A DNA stretch of 34,643 bases, taken from assembly GCA_020831775.1 (NCBI GenBank), contig JAFIFZ010000054.1, positions 1 to 34,643 on the forward strand, written 5' to 3'. The translations under genes and the position numbers were made by a program. This document shows positions 1 to 7,789 of the stretch, piece by piece. The notes under the pieces are model-generated. The model was not told the DNA's origin. It saw nothing but the letters and a program-made list of their open reading frames with translations, and did no database searches. Position 1 is the stretch's first letter, and each line of letters opens with the position of its first letter. This DNA is from Phycisphaerales bacterium (lineage in GTDB: Bacteria; Planctomycetota; Phycisphaerae; Phycisphaerales; UBA1924).

Positions 1-34
<34 letters not shown>

Positions 35-44
35 GCCCCCTCCC

Positions 45-178
45 GTGCCCCCGACCTCCAACGGAGGTCGGTGCTCCCAACCCCTACCAACCCTCGCAGC
101 ACCCCCCCTACTCCCCCTCCGGCTCACCTGCTCGCCTGCTCAACTCTCTCCTGCTCCCGCCCGCGCAGCGGGCGCGCC
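45..178. repeat. composite palindromic repeat (module A + module F)
   Basis: Module A (45-78) is a hairpin with arms CCGACCTCC and GGAGGTCGG around AAC, flanked by GTGCCC and GTGCTCCC. Module F (about 116-176) is a CT-rich unit reading CTCACCTGCTCGCCTGCTC, then CTCTCCTGCTC, and ending in the palindrome CGCCCGCGCAGCGGGCG. Both recur across the window. No gene is supported in bases 1-185. Confidence 0.8.
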
Positions 179-185
179 AATGCTC

Positions 186-887
186 TCATTTCGAATCCTG
201 CCCCGACCCCACGATCACCGGCACAGATAGCCGCAAAAGCAAACGCGCAACACCATCCTCGATGGCGGCAGCAGCATCGAGTCGCTCGACCACATCTGCG
301 CGATCATCGCGGGGCAGTCTGTAAATCTCAATGTCCACAATCTCCCCCGCAGAAACACCCTCCAACAGATAATCAGTAATCCATGGCCTATCTCCGGGGT
401 GTCGCGGGGTGACTCTTGCTCCGAGGTATCTCCAGAGCACCCAAGGCCCACCCGCAACCCTGTGTCGCCCTTCGGGTTCCGCCACAACAACTCTGGCGAT
501 ATACCAAAACTTCCGATCGCCACTCTCCCAATCCGTACGGAGTGAAACGCGACCCTCTTCCGACTCAACAAACAGCTCCCCAGCCGCGGCGTCGTGCAAA
601 AGCCGTGTCGCCAGCCACGAAGGATAACCATCCTGCACAATCGCCTTCCCGGCCCGCACAGCTCTGTGCCGCTCGCCCATCATGCGCCGATAGGCATCCC
701 CGCGATCCTGCCCACCAAAGACCTCCTGCACGGCAGCCGCCGCAAGCTCTCCTCGCGAGTCCGCCGGAGCAGTCTCCACAGGCGTAAACCGCGTAAGCCC
801 CGCACCAAGAAGAACGGCCACCGCAATCGCGAGGAAGAATACCCCGCATCGCGGGACGCCAGAATAAGTGCTTTGCGCTCTGTTCAC
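186..887 (-). CDS. membrane-anchored or secreted protein of unknown function
   Basis: About 233 residues. The start chosen is GTG at 887 because GGAG lies 8 bases upstream; an in-frame TTG at 902 lacks such a site. Residues about 16-35 are a hydrophobic segment (signal anchor or uncleaved signal peptide), so the rest is probably outside the cytoplasmic membrane. There is no lipobox Cys. I recognise no catalytic motif. Just after the membrane segment comes RGELAAAAV followed by a DRGDA motif. Nearly the same stretch (RGELAAAAM, then DRGNA) follows the signal peptide of the lipoprotein at 4000-5466, so the two share a module although their C-terminal parts differ. It is the last gene of a seven-gene minus-strand block. 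Confidence 0.7.
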   Translation of the reverse strand: MNRAQSTYSGVPRCGVFFLAIAVAVLLGAGLTRFTPVETAPADSRGELAAAAVQEVFGGQDRGDAYRRMMGERHRAVRAGKAIVQDGYPSWLATRLLHDAAAGELFVESEEGRVSLRTDWESGDRKFWYIARVVVAEPEGRHRVAGGPWVLWRYLGARVTPRHPGDRPWITDYLLEGVSAGEIVDIEIYRLPRDDRADVVERLDAAAAIEDGVARLLLRLSVPVIVGSGQDSK

Positions 888-1024
888 AACAAGTACTCCC
901 AAACGGCCGGATCAAGAAGATGACGCCGCGATGTTCCCATCCAACCGCCGACCGAATCACAGCAACGCGCCCTGCGCACACCGCATGAACACACCAGACA
1001 TCTCGATGGCACTCAACACTCCAA

Positions 1025-1543
1025 TCACCGCAACCGCTCCGTGTGATCGATCGTGACATCAATGTACCCGGCGCCATCCAAAGCAAACACCACGCGCAAA
1101 CGCCCCTTCGCACCGTGGTAGTCGTAGTCGATCTCGAAATGAGACTCCTCGCCCAGCACAAGTCCCGACGAGGAGTTAACCTCCGCTTCCATATCGGCAA
1201 GCTCGTCCGTAACCGCGTCGTAGTACTGACGCAACAGTCTGTCTCTTCTCTCTGTAGTGACAACGATCGCTCTGAACCGATCGGTCCTCACAGCCCGATC
1301 GAGGCGTCGCCAAAACTCGTAGCCTTCTTGGCGATACTCGTACCCGCCGTTGCACAACAAGTTTGCAAAGGTGTTGGTGAGCCACTCGGTCTGAGCAAAA
1401 GCGGATAACTCGCGATCCGCGGCCTCTCCACCCGCAGCCTCGCGCCCACATCCCGTCCCCAGCACAACCAAAGCCAGCGCGCCGCAAGCCAAAACGCGCT
1501 CAAGCCAGGCCGCAAACGCCTTCCGCCGCCGCTTGTTGCTCAC
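1025..1543 (-). CDS. small lipoprotein, paralogue of the next gene upstream
   Basis: About 172 residues. GTG at 1543 is preferred because AGGAGG sits 6 bases upstream; an in-frame GTG at 1561 lies within that leader. The N-terminus is NKRRRKAFAAWLERVLACG, followed by a hydrophobic core and the lipobox VLGTGC, so the product is probably lipid-modified after export. The mature part matches the protein at 1616-2143 along its length: a Gln-Thr-Glu-Trp/Gln-Thr-Gly-Trp segment, MEAEV(N/D)SSSG, HFEI(D/S)Y, YHG and GYIDV near the end. No family is recognised. The two genes are 72 bp apart and probably arose by tandem duplication. Confidence 0.75.
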   Translation of the reverse strand: MSNKRRRKAFAAWLERVLACGALALVVLGTGCGREAAGGEAADRELSAFAQTEWLTNTFANLLCNGGYEYRQEGYEFWRRLDRAVRTDRFRAIVVTTERRDRLLRQYYDAVTDELADMEAEVNSSSGLVLGEESHFEIDYDYHGAKGRLRVVFALDGAGYIDVTIDHTERLR

Positions 1544-1546
1544 CCG
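1463..1546 (-). repeat. shared lipoprotein N-terminal cassette, copy 1
   Basis: About 84 bp covering the start, the NKRRRKAF basic region, WLER and the hydrophobic core. It is closely similar at the nucleotide level to 2049-2134 and 5400-5469, which encode the signal peptides of two other lipoproteins. Similarity at the DNA level points to recent copying or gene conversion and not only to selection on a signal peptide. Confidence 0.7.
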
Positions 1547-1615
1547 AATCCTCCTTCGCACACCCTCGCCTACGGCCGCTATCCACCCACGCCCCGATGT
1601 CGCTCAACCCTCCAA

Positions 1616-2143
1616 TCAACGCAGCCACTCGGTATTCTCGATATCTACATCAATGTACCCAGCACTATCTAAGGAGAACAACACGCGCAAGTACCCGTCC
1701 GTGCCATGGTAGTAATACGAGATCTCAAAATGAGGCACTTCGTTGAGAACCGGACCCGACGAGGAATCAACCTCCGCTTCCATCTCAGAGAGCTTATCTA
1801 CAATCGCCGCATAGTATAAATGCAGAAGTTTATCTCTATCGCAAGCGCCTCCGACCGCTCTCATCCGAATGGTCTGCTCTCCATCCCAAAGGCTCTTGAA
1901 CCCTCTGGCGCCTCCACCGTGGTAGCCGTACCCGTGAGTCCGCAACAAGTCTTCAAAAGAAGTAAGGAACCATCCAGTCTGGATGAGTTCTGAGAATTCT
2001 GAATCCGTGGGCCGTTCGAGCACCATCTCGCGATCACAGCCCGCCGCCAACACAACCAGAACCAGCGCGCCGCAGAGCAAGGCCCGCTCAAGCCAGCCCG
2101 CAAACGCCCTCCGCCGCCGCTTGTTGTCCGCCCGACCGCTCAT
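1616..2143 (-). CDS. small lipoprotein, paralogue of the 1025-1543 gene
   Basis: 175 residues from ATG at 2143. The open frame runs further upstream to 2359, but that part would translate the duplicated 101-bp intergenic segment and is unlikely to be coding. Signal sequence NKRRRRAFAGWLERALLCG, then the lipobox VLAAGC. The mature region is homologous over its full length to the neighbouring 172-residue lipoprotein, including MEAEVDSSSGPVL, HFEISYYYHG and GYIDVDIE. The function is unknown and it is presumably anchored to a membrane facing the periplasm. The Shine-Dalgarno candidate GGAGG lies rather far (about 13 bases) upstream. Confidence 0.72.
   Translation of the reverse strand: MSGRADNKRRRRAFAGWLERALLCGALVLVVLAAGCDREMVLERPTDSEFSELIQTGWFLTSFEDLLRTHGYGYHGGGARGFKSLWDGEQTIRMRAVGGACDRDKLLHLYYAAIVDKLSEMEAEVDSSSGPVLNEVPHFEISYYYHGTDGYLRVLFSLDSAGYIDVDIENTEWLR
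2049..2134 (-). repeat. shared lipoprotein N-terminal cassette, copy 2
   Basis: Second copy of the signal-peptide-coding segment, encoding NKRRRRAFAGWLERALLCG and the hydrophobic core. See also 1463-1546 and 5400-5469. Confidence 0.7.
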
Positions 2144-2232
2144 TCGCACGCCCGCACCTCCCGCCTCAATCCGCGGCACGCGTCCCCCATCCGAGCCGCC
2201 CTCCCCCGACGCCACCACAGACACATCACCTC

Positions 2233-2333
2233 CCCAGCCGCCCAATCTGTCCCGGCCTCGCAAAGTCACAGCGCCAATGTACAAGGCCCCCCCCGCACCC
2301 CGCAAGACCAAAGCACCGAATCCGCGATGAACA
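2233..2333. repeat. 101-bp duplicated upstream segment, copy 1
   Basis: Ungapped match to 3743-3843 with a constant offset of 1510 bases and 4 differences in 101. It lies about 90 bp upstream of the lipoprotein start at 2143. The other copy lies 36 bp upstream of the start at 3707. It holds a run of eight C after ACAAGG. No convincing promoter was seen in it. Confidence 0.9.
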
Positions 2334-2350
2334 GCCCCCTTCCACCCCTC

Positions 2351-2597
2351 CTGTGGCACTGGCGGCTAGCCCGCCAGTGCTAAGCCCCTTCTACCCCTTC
2401 TCTCACCTTTCGCCTCTTCAACCCTCTCCCCCCTCTCCCGCGCAGCGGGCGCCCTCCCGTGCCACCGACCTCGCCCCGAGGTCGGTGCTCTCCCCCTACT
2501 CCTGCGCCACTGGCAACTCGCCCCTCGCCACTACCCCCTCTACTCCTCCGGCTCGCCTGCTCAACTCTCTCCTGCTCTCGCCCGCGCAGCGGGCGCA
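2351..2597. repeat. composite palindromic repeat (B, F, A, degenerate B, F)
   Basis: This fills most of the gap between genes at 2144-2623. Module B (2351-2382) has arms ACTGGCGG and CCGCCAGT around a short loop, preceded by CTGTGGC. A degenerate F unit follows at about 2383-2453. Module A (2459-2490) reads GTGCCACCGACCTC, a CGCCCC loop region, then GAGGTCGGTGCTC. A decayed B (about 2505-2530) and a good F unit (2545-2597) complete it. The rest of the gap holds nothing I can call. Confidence 0.8.
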
Positions 2598-2623
2598 CCC
2601 AAGGACAGTGAAGCGGAATCGCA

Positions 2624-3109
2624 TCAGCCGAATCCGCGGCTTCTTCGGACTGCCAAGGGACAAATCGCGGTTGCCGCCACAAACAAACACGACAAAGCGA
2701 GCAACAACACGCACCACACCCCCGCAGGAGTCATCTTCGCACGAGTGCTGACTCGATCCCCGACAAGGAAAAGGTGTCTATGTCCCGCCGCATCGATATA
2801 CGCCACTTCTTCATGCTCGCTCTGAAGCTGAATCAAACGCAACGGCCAGCCTACAGATACGGTCACGGTGGGGTAAAAGTGCAAGACAGTGAGCTCGCCG
2901 GTATCCTGACTGTACATTGTTACCGGCAAATCCCCGTCGATGTCGATCTGCCCCCATTGGATGCCGGAGCCGCCAGAGTGCACAATCCCCAGGGAACCCG
3001 TTCCCTCGTACTCTAGCACAATCGCGGCAACACCAGACAAGACAGAAACGGCAAGCACAACCGCACAAACAGCGCCAGCGACAACGCACACTATGTTGGC
3101 CTGTCGCAT
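2624..3109 (-). CDS. small membrane protein of unknown function
   Basis: 161 residues from ATG at 3109, with AGGG 5 bases upstream (an in-frame GTG lies at 3115). Two hydrophobic segments are visible, at about residues 5-31 and 126-148. They bracket a roughly 95-residue domain that is polar and rich in beta-branched residues, with EYEGTGSLG, GQIDIDGD and HFYPTVTVSVGW, and is probably extracytoplasmic. The C-terminus is short and basic. No family recognised. The gene is 58 bp downstream of the zinc-ribbon membrane protein gene and may be transcribed with it. Confidence 0.65.
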   Translation of the reverse strand: MRQANIVCVVAGAVCAVVLAVSVLSGVAAIVLEYEGTGSLGIVHSGGSGIQWGQIDIDGDLPVTMYSQDTGELTVLHFYPTVTVSVGWPLRLIQLQSEHEEVAYIDAAGHRHLFLVGDRVSTRAKMTPAGVWCVLLLALSCLFVAATAICPLAVRRSRGFG

Positions 3110-3167
3110 CGTCACCCTGTCACACCTCGCTCATCAGAAAATACTGTGGGACCGAAAGCCATAAGAC

Positions 3168-3707
3168 CTACAGAGTAGCAAGGCGCAAATGTATAACGAT
3201 GGAATAGGCGGCAATATAGAACACTTTCGCCGCAATCATTGCAGTCGCGAGCACGGCCAATCTGCGCCACATGACCGCAGCACTCAACTCGGCCGCACTT
3301 CGCATGGCATGACCGACTCGAAATGATTGGACCGTCAAATAGACGACACCCGCGATTACAACCAACAGGCACGCGAAATGCGTCAACTCGTACCATGTGC
3401 TCCATAGCGAAGGCTGAAACACGAGCCCCGCAAAGCCGCCGCTGTCTGCCGGTCGCATGGTCTGGACGACACGAAGCGAAAGCCAGAATGACTGAAGATG
3501 CTCAAAGATATCAAGCATCGCTATCGCAAAGACTCCGCCCGCCGCCAGATAAAACCAGGGCTTTGAATCGACTGTCCAGCAGCCAACCGGCCTAAAGCGA
3601 AGTGGGTAGCCACATTCCGGGCATTGCACATCGCTGCTGTTGACAATCGCATAGCGGCAGCGAGGACAACGGTTGCGAGCATTGTTCAGGTCAGCCATGC
3701 TGTTCAT
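3168..3707 (-). CDS. zinc-ribbon multi-pass membrane protein
   Basis: 179 residues from ATG at 3707, chosen because GGAGG lies 9 bases upstream. The frame stays open to 3821 only through the duplicated 101-bp segment. The N-terminus carries a four-cysteine ribbon, CPRC at residues 14-17 and CPECGYPLR at 29-37, expected to bind one zinc ion on the cytoplasmic side. Three or four hydrophobic segments follow (around 50-65, 115-132 and 145-172). Short proteins with a C-terminal membrane part and an N-terminal CPxC/CPxCGY ribbon are common in planctomycetes, generally without known function. Metal binding is inferred from the motif alone. Confidence 0.72.
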   Translation of the reverse strand: MNSMADLNNARNRCPRCRYAIVNSSDVQCPECGYPLRFRPVGCWTVDSKPWFYLAAGGVFAIAMLDIFEHLQSFWLSLRVVQTMRPADSGGFAGLVFQPSLWSTWYELTHFACLLVVIAGVVYLTVQSFRVGHAMRSAAELSAAVMWRRLAVLATAMIAAKVFYIAAYSIVIHLRLATL

Positions 3708-3742
3708 CGAGATGCACCTCCAGCTCTCCCCGAGTTCTTCGT

Positions 3743-3843
3743 CCCAGCCGCCCAATCTGTCCCGGCCTCGCAAAGTCACAGCGCCAATGTACAAGGCCCC
3801 CCCCGCACCCCGCAAGACCAAAACACCGAGCCCACGATGAACA
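3743..3843. repeat. 101-bp duplicated upstream segment, copy 2
   Basis: Near-identical to 2233-2333, with 4 differences and no gaps. It ends 36 bp upstream of the start of the zinc-ribbon gene, so if it carries a promoter or leader the two downstream genes would share regulation. Confidence 0.9.
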
Positions 3844-3887
3844 AGGCCCCCCGAAGCCCCCCTTCTACCCCCACCTCTTCCCTCCCC

Positions 3888-3987
3888 TCTCGCTCGCGCA
3901 GCGAGCGCGGCTCACCTGCTCGCCTGCTCAACCCTCCCCTGCTCTCGCGCGCTCTGCGGGCGCCGCTCGCCGAGCCGTGTCTACACC
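3888..3987. repeat. composite palindromic repeat (F + half D)
   Basis: The F unit (3888-3963) starts with the palindrome CGCTCGCGCAGCGAGCG and contains CTCACCTGCTCGCCTGCTC. It is fused to the D arm CGCTCGCCGAGCCGTG followed by TCTACACC (about 3964-3987), the reverse of the D module at 8090-8118. Confidence 0.75.
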
Positions 3988-3999
3988 CGCTACCACCCC

Positions 4000-5466
4000 T
4001 CACGGACTCCAGTATCGCACCTCGCGCGGATCCCCCGCACACATCTCACAATCGCTGGAGCAGGCGTGTCCCGCGATCCACCGCTCCGGATCGTCCGGAT
4101 CAACGCCGACGGCATGACCGGCAGCGAGTGATGCAGCCAACTGCCCGGCAGCCTTCGATCTCCACATGTCAAACACCATGTGCTCCGCCATGGACCGATT
4201 CTCGCCAACATACAGGATGTTAAAAGTGGGCAGCCCGATGCCGCCGTCAATCAATCCAAGCTCGCCCAGAACAAAGCCGGCGCCGTATGCGCCGAACGGG
4301 TGCCCGCAGGTCAGCGTCTTCATCATCGACAGCGTCATACTCAAGCCGCACCCGCCTGAATCCTCATCGATGTAGCCCTGGCGAGTCAGAGACAACATCT
4401 GCCAGCGCACCGCATCATCTACAGCAGAGTACTCGTCCTCCCAAACAGAAAGAACGCGAGCCGCATAATCCTGCCAATAGCGCCGATCACTGCTGGAGAC
4501 CAGTTCACCGGTAACCGGGAGGATCTCGCCTGTGAAGGAGTACAAGCCAAACAGGGTGTGTATAAACACTCCGTAGCCGAAGCGGTCAAGATAAGCGTCC
4601 CCGGCCGGGATCTCGGCGATCGCCTCCAGAACTCTCGCGAGGGCGTTGGCCGAAAGGACAGGAGCCGACACCTCTTCCCGCAAAAACGCAACGCTATAGC
4701 GAATTCTGATAATCGGCGTCTCCAGCGATCGTAAATCAACATCCCCGCCCTCCTCCACGGCCTCCTCCAGAGCCAGGCGGATCTCTCGAACAGAATCAAT
4801 CACCATCGATTCACTAAGCGCGATCCGCTCGCTCGCCGATTCGATCGCAAGTCGAGCGAATTGCTGCTCATGGTAGTCGGCTCTGTCATCGAAGGAGGTA
4901 AGCCGAGCGTACGCGTCCAAAGGTTCATGAGCAATGAAAGCCTCCAGCTGCGCAAAGCCTCCGGCAGTAATCAAGGCAAAAGTTCGAATGCGCTCCGGCC
5001 GCTCATCATCCCGGACGATATCAAGCATCGCGGCTTGAACCGCCGCGGCATCCTCTCGGTGCGACGCTAACATATCGGCCGCGAGGCGAAAAGTCCCGGG
5101 ATCGTTGCTGTCGAGTTGGCGTCCCGCCCAAGCGACACTGGCTGTGTTGCGGACGGCGGCCTGAAAAGCGAGCGTTCTGCTCGCGCCGCAACGCAACAGC
5201 ACGCCCTCGCTCTGCAGCAAAGAAACCCAGGCCGGTGACAACATGTCCGTCTGGTCAAGAGCAACCTTTCCACCAGCGTTCCCACGATCAGCCCCGTCGG
5301 ACGCCCCGCCCATCGCCGCGGCCGCCAACTCCCCCCGAGCAGCCTCCCCGCCCTCGGGCTCTGAGCCGCACGACGCAAGCAACCCCGCGCCCAAGACTAC
5401 CGCGCCACAAACCAAGGCCCGCTCAAGCCAGCCCGCAAGAACCTTTCGCCGCCGCTTGTTGTCCAC
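4000..5466 (-). CDS. large lipoprotein of unknown function
   Basis: 488 residues from GTG at 5466, with AGGAGA about 7 bases upstream (an in-frame ATG at 5490 overlaps that site). The signal peptide NKRRRKVLAGWLERALVCG is the third copy of the cassette seen in the two smaller lipoproteins, here followed by the lipobox GLLASC. Then comes RGELAAAAM, shared with the protein at 186-887. The mature part is mostly predicted helix with many Ala, Leu and Glu. It ends in a Cys-containing region (GGCGLSMT, TLTCGHPFGAYG and a final HACSSDCEMCAGD) that could form disulfides or bind metal. No catalytic family recognised. It is probably exported and membrane-anchored. Confidence 0.75.
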   Translation of the reverse strand: MDNKRRRKVLAGWLERALVCGAVVLGAGLLASCGSEPEGGEAARGELAAAAMGGASDGADRGNAGGKVALDQTDMLSPAWVSLLQSEGVLLRCGASRTLAFQAAVRNTASVAWAGRQLDSNDPGTFRLAADMLASHREDAAAVQAAMLDIVRDDERPERIRTFALITAGGFAQLEAFIAHEPLDAYARLTSFDDRADYHEQQFARLAIESASERIALSESMVIDSVREIRLALEEAVEEGGDVDLRSLETPIIRIRYSVAFLREEVSAPVLSANALARVLEAIAEIPAGDAYLDRFGYGVFIHTLFGLYSFTGEILPVTGELVSSSDRRYWQDYAARVLSVWEDEYSAVDDAVRWQMLSLTRQGYIDEDSGGCGLSMTLSMMKTLTCGHPFGAYGAGFVLGELGLIDGGIGLPTFNILYVGENRSMAEHMVFDMWRSKAAGQLAASLAAGHAVGVDPDDPERWIAGHACSSDCEMCAGDPREVRYWSP

Positions 5467-5469
5467 CCG
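5400..5469 (-). repeat. shared lipoprotein N-terminal cassette, copy 3
   Basis: Third copy of the signal-peptide-coding DNA, within the 5' end of the 488-residue lipoprotein gene. The match to 1463-1546 and 2049-2134 is strongest over the bases encoding NKRRRK and WLER. Confidence 0.65.
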
Positions 5470-5587
5470 GGTTCTCCTTTGCGCAGTCAATTGACAACTC
5501 TCCGGCCTTGTGCTTGTCTCGAAGACAGGACACTAGGCATTGCGCCAAGCTGACGACTGTACATTTCCATCGCAGCCAATAAGGCAC

Positions 5588-6004
5588 TCAACGGTTCAAA
5601 AATGTACTCAACGAATCGCGCAACGCCTTGTCCTCGGGCGTGAGTGTTCGAATTCTTTGACGTCCTCCACTGTTATCCACGACAACATCTGATAAAAAAT
5701 TAATCGATTCTCCGTTAAAATAGACGATCAGCCGAGGCGCGTATGAAATATATGATCTTCTTTTCCAGCCCGATCCCGACTTCGTCGAACGCCACACCAA
5801 AATCTGATCGTACAAATCGCTATCCGGAGGAATATTTTCTCTACTGAGCAGCTTGCCGCCTGTATATTGAACAACTACAGCCGAAGGCACACCCTGCGGG
5901 TCAGCCGGGCGATGTCCATCCGCATTTCTCGGCGAACAGCACACAACCCATGCGGCAATCGCAATCGTAGCCGCCAGAATAGACACTCCAAAGATGAATC
6001 GCAC
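5588..6004 (-). CDS. small exported protein, possible lipoprotein
   Basis: 138 residues. The start is GTG at 6004 with GGAGG 6 bases upstream. Residues 3-21 are hydrophobic and end in WVVCCS, which could act as an atypical lipobox. The remaining 115 residues are polar, with VVVQYTGGKLLS, RLIVYFNGESINFL and a helical C-terminus EDKALRDSLSTFLNR. No family recognised. The coding DNA is visibly more AT-rich than its neighbours, with short A/T runs around 5690-5720, which may reflect a different origin. Confidence 0.62.
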   Translation of the reverse strand: MRFIFGVSILAATIAIAAWVVCCSPRNADGHRPADPQGVPSAVVVQYTGGKLLSRENIPPDSDLYDQILVWRSTKSGSGWKRRSYISYAPRLIVYFNGESINFLSDVVVDNSGGRQRIRTLTPEDKALRDSLSTFLNR

Positions 6005-6119
6005 GAAGTACCTCCGGTTGTTCTATGCAATCGCACATTGTAACTGGCGCTGGGTCGCGTCGCCGATCCGTCCTTCGCCCGCCGCGTCCCTGGAGCCGCC
6101 CGAAGTCGGTGGCGCCGGC

Positions 6120-6382
6120 GGAGAGGAGCCCAAGCAAACCACCCCCCCACCGCCACCCGCGGCAACCCCCCACCACAATCTCGCCCAACCACAAACCATC
6201 AGCCCAAACTACAAAAACCCACCCCCAAATCAAACCCCACACCCCCAAAACCCCAAAAAACAAACAAACCACCCCAAACAAGGTGGCCCACAAACCATCA
6301 CCCCCCGTCTCTCTCTCTCTCCGTCTCTCCGTCTCTTCGCCCACCCCCCTCCGTGCCCCCGTGCCTAAGTGCCTAAGTGCCT
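6120..6382. repeat. low-complexity A/C-rich tract, pyrimidine run and octamer repeat
   Basis: The 360-bp gap at 6005-6364 is mostly simple sequence. About 6150-6290 contains hardly any G or T on the plus strand. About 6306-6340 is a CT repeat. At 6361-6383 the octamer GTGCCTAA is repeated two and three-quarter times. The octamers run into the end of the histidine kinase gene and supply its last codons and stop. I see no gene that can be supported. Confidence 0.75.
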
Positions 6383-7141
6383 ATCTGAGAACCCAATCTC
6401 AAATCGAGTCCCCACCCCCACCTCCGACGCCGCCCGGATCTCCCCACCCGCTGTTTCAACAAGCTTCTGGCAGATCGTGAGCCCCAAACCAACCCCCCCG
6501 CTCTCCTCCCGCCGCCGGAACGCCCGAAACGCCTCCGCCAGCTCCTCCGGTGCCATCCCCCGCCCCGTGTCCTCCACGATGATCCGGATGTTCCCCGTGG
6601 AACAATCCGTCCGGATGCTCAGCCGGCCGCCCCGCGGCCGCATCGCGTCCCGGGCGTTCAGGATCAGGTTGAGGAGCACCTGCTGGAGGGCCCCCTGGGC
6701 CATGGGGACCTTGAGGCCCGGGGCGACATCGCACAAGACCTCGACGCGGTCCTGGTGCAGCTCGCCGCCGAGGCAGTTCAGGGCGTCGTCGGTGGCCATC
6801 AGGACATCGGCGGCCTCGGCCGGGCTCCGGGGTTCGCCGGCCAGGCGGAGGATCGAGTCGGCGATCTCGGTGGCCCGGGTGGCGTTCTTGTCGGCGACCT
6901 CGACGGCCCGGGCCATGGCGGCGGGGTCGCCCCGCTTGGCCTTGGCGGCGCCGGTGGCCATCTTGATGGGGGTCAGGAGGTTGTTGAACTCGTGGGCGAG
7001 CATGGCCGCGGCGAGCCCGAGGGTGGCCAGGCGGTCGCTGCGGTGCAGGGCCGACTGGAGCTCTGAGAGCCGCTGATCGACCGACTCGATCTGGTCGAGC
7101 AGGGCGGCGGTGCTGGCGGCGATGTCTTCCCGGCTGGCCAT
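6365..7141 (-). CDS. soluble sensor histidine kinase
   Basis: 258 residues. After a coiled-coil-like N-terminus (1-35), the phosphoacceptor helix has LAHEFNNLLTPI with His50. The HATPase_c domain shows the N box LNLILNARDAM (157-167), G1 box DTGRGM (191-196) and G2 box GVGLGL (216-221). The enzyme should autophosphorylate on His50 and pass phosphate to a response regulator. There is no transmembrane segment or obvious sensor domain, so it is cytoplasmic. No response regulator gene is adjacent, so the partner is unknown. It lies 51 bp downstream of the Nudix gene on the same strand. The final residues DRHLGT come from the octamer repeat at the stop. Confidence 0.9.
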   Translation of the reverse strand: MASREDIAASTAALLDQIESVDQRLSELQSALHRSDRLATLGLAAAMLAHEFNNLLTPIKMATGAAKAKRGDPAAMARAVEVADKNATRATEIADSILRLAGEPRSPAEAADVLMATDDALNCLGGELHQDRVEVLCDVAPGLKVPMAQGALQQVLLNLILNARDAMRPRGGRLSIRTDCSTGNIRIIVEDTGRGMAPEELAEAFRAFRRREESGGVGLGLTICQKLVETAGGEIRAASEVGVGTRFEIGFSDRHLGT

Positions 7142-7192
7142 ACCCGGTGGCTATCGGGCATCGGGAGCCGCATATTCAGTCGGGATGCGGGG

Positions 7193-7651
7193 CTATTCGG
7201 TGGCTGAGATCCAGCGGTCGGCCTCGGGGCAGCCGGCGGCGAGCCAGGCCCGGGTGCAGCGGGGGAGGACCGGGAGGTCGATGACCGCGGCCAGGTCGAC
7301 CCAGGCGAAGGCGATGTCGGGCTCTTTGGACTCGATGGGGAGGGCCGGGTTTGGGCGCGCGCCGTCCAATTGTTCCACGAGGAACACCAGGTTGATCTCG
7401 TGTTTTGGCTTGTTGTTCTGGGTGAAGCGGACTTCGTGGGCGGCGAGGAAGGGGCCTATTTGTGCGCACAAACCGGCCTCCTCCATGAGTTCGCGGGCGA
7501 GGGCTTGCTCGGCGGATTCGTTGTGCTCGATGTGGCCGCCGGGGAGGTAGAGGTAGGGAGGGTCTGGTTGGTCGGGGGCGGCGGGGTGGCAGAGGAGGAC
7601 CTTGCCGTCGTGGATGGCGAGGCCGCGGGCGATGGGTTCGATTTTGGGCAT
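7193..7651 (-). CDS. Nudix hydrolase
   Basis: 152 residues starting at ATG 7651. The open frame continues far upstream opposite parB, but only this part has family features. The Nudix box is complete at residues about 39-61: GHIEHNE, seven residues, then RELMEEAGL, giving the Gx5Ex7REUxEExGU pattern that binds Mg2+ and cleaves nucleoside-diphosphate-linked substrates. The N-terminus IARGLAIHDGKVLLCH and the YLYLPGG turn are typical. The substrate cannot be deduced. It is transcribed away from parB, with a repeat (7658-7715) starting 7 bp before its start. It may be co-transcribed with the histidine kinase. Confidence 0.9.
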   Translation of the reverse strand: MPKIEPIARGLAIHDGKVLLCHPAAPDQPDPPYLYLPGGHIEHNESAEQALARELMEEAGLCAQIGPFLAAHEVRFTQNNKPKHEINLVFLVEQLDGARPNPALPIESKEPDIAFAWVDLAAVIDLPVLPRCTRAWLAAGCPEADRWISATE

Positions 7652-7657
7652 AGGGAA

Positions 7658-7715
7658 GCCCGCCTTTGGCGGGCGGAGGTTTGAGCAGGGGATCAGGTGA
7701 GCAGGTGACAGAGGG
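7658..7715. repeat. module F repeat between nudix gene and parB
   Basis: Palindrome GCCCGCCTTTGGCGGGC followed by GGAGGTTTGAGCAGG and two further G(A)GCAGG units, the reverse orientation of the F units at 116-176 and 2545-2597. It abuts the start of the Nudix gene and lies in the divergent promoter region of parB. Confidence 0.75.
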
Positions 7716-7789
7716 TGTGTAGTCGGCGGTAGGTGGGCAGTATACTGGGCGTGTTGGGTTGGGAAGTCTTGGCGCATGGAGGCGATGTG

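Noticed and set aside
5901-6344. 147-residue minus-strand frame with a Trp/Gly/Val-rich membrane-like stretch
   Set aside because: It has GGAGG before a GTG and looks hydrophobic, but the hydrophobicity comes from the G/T-rich simple-sequence tract, and it runs out of frame through the start of the better-supported 138-residue protein.
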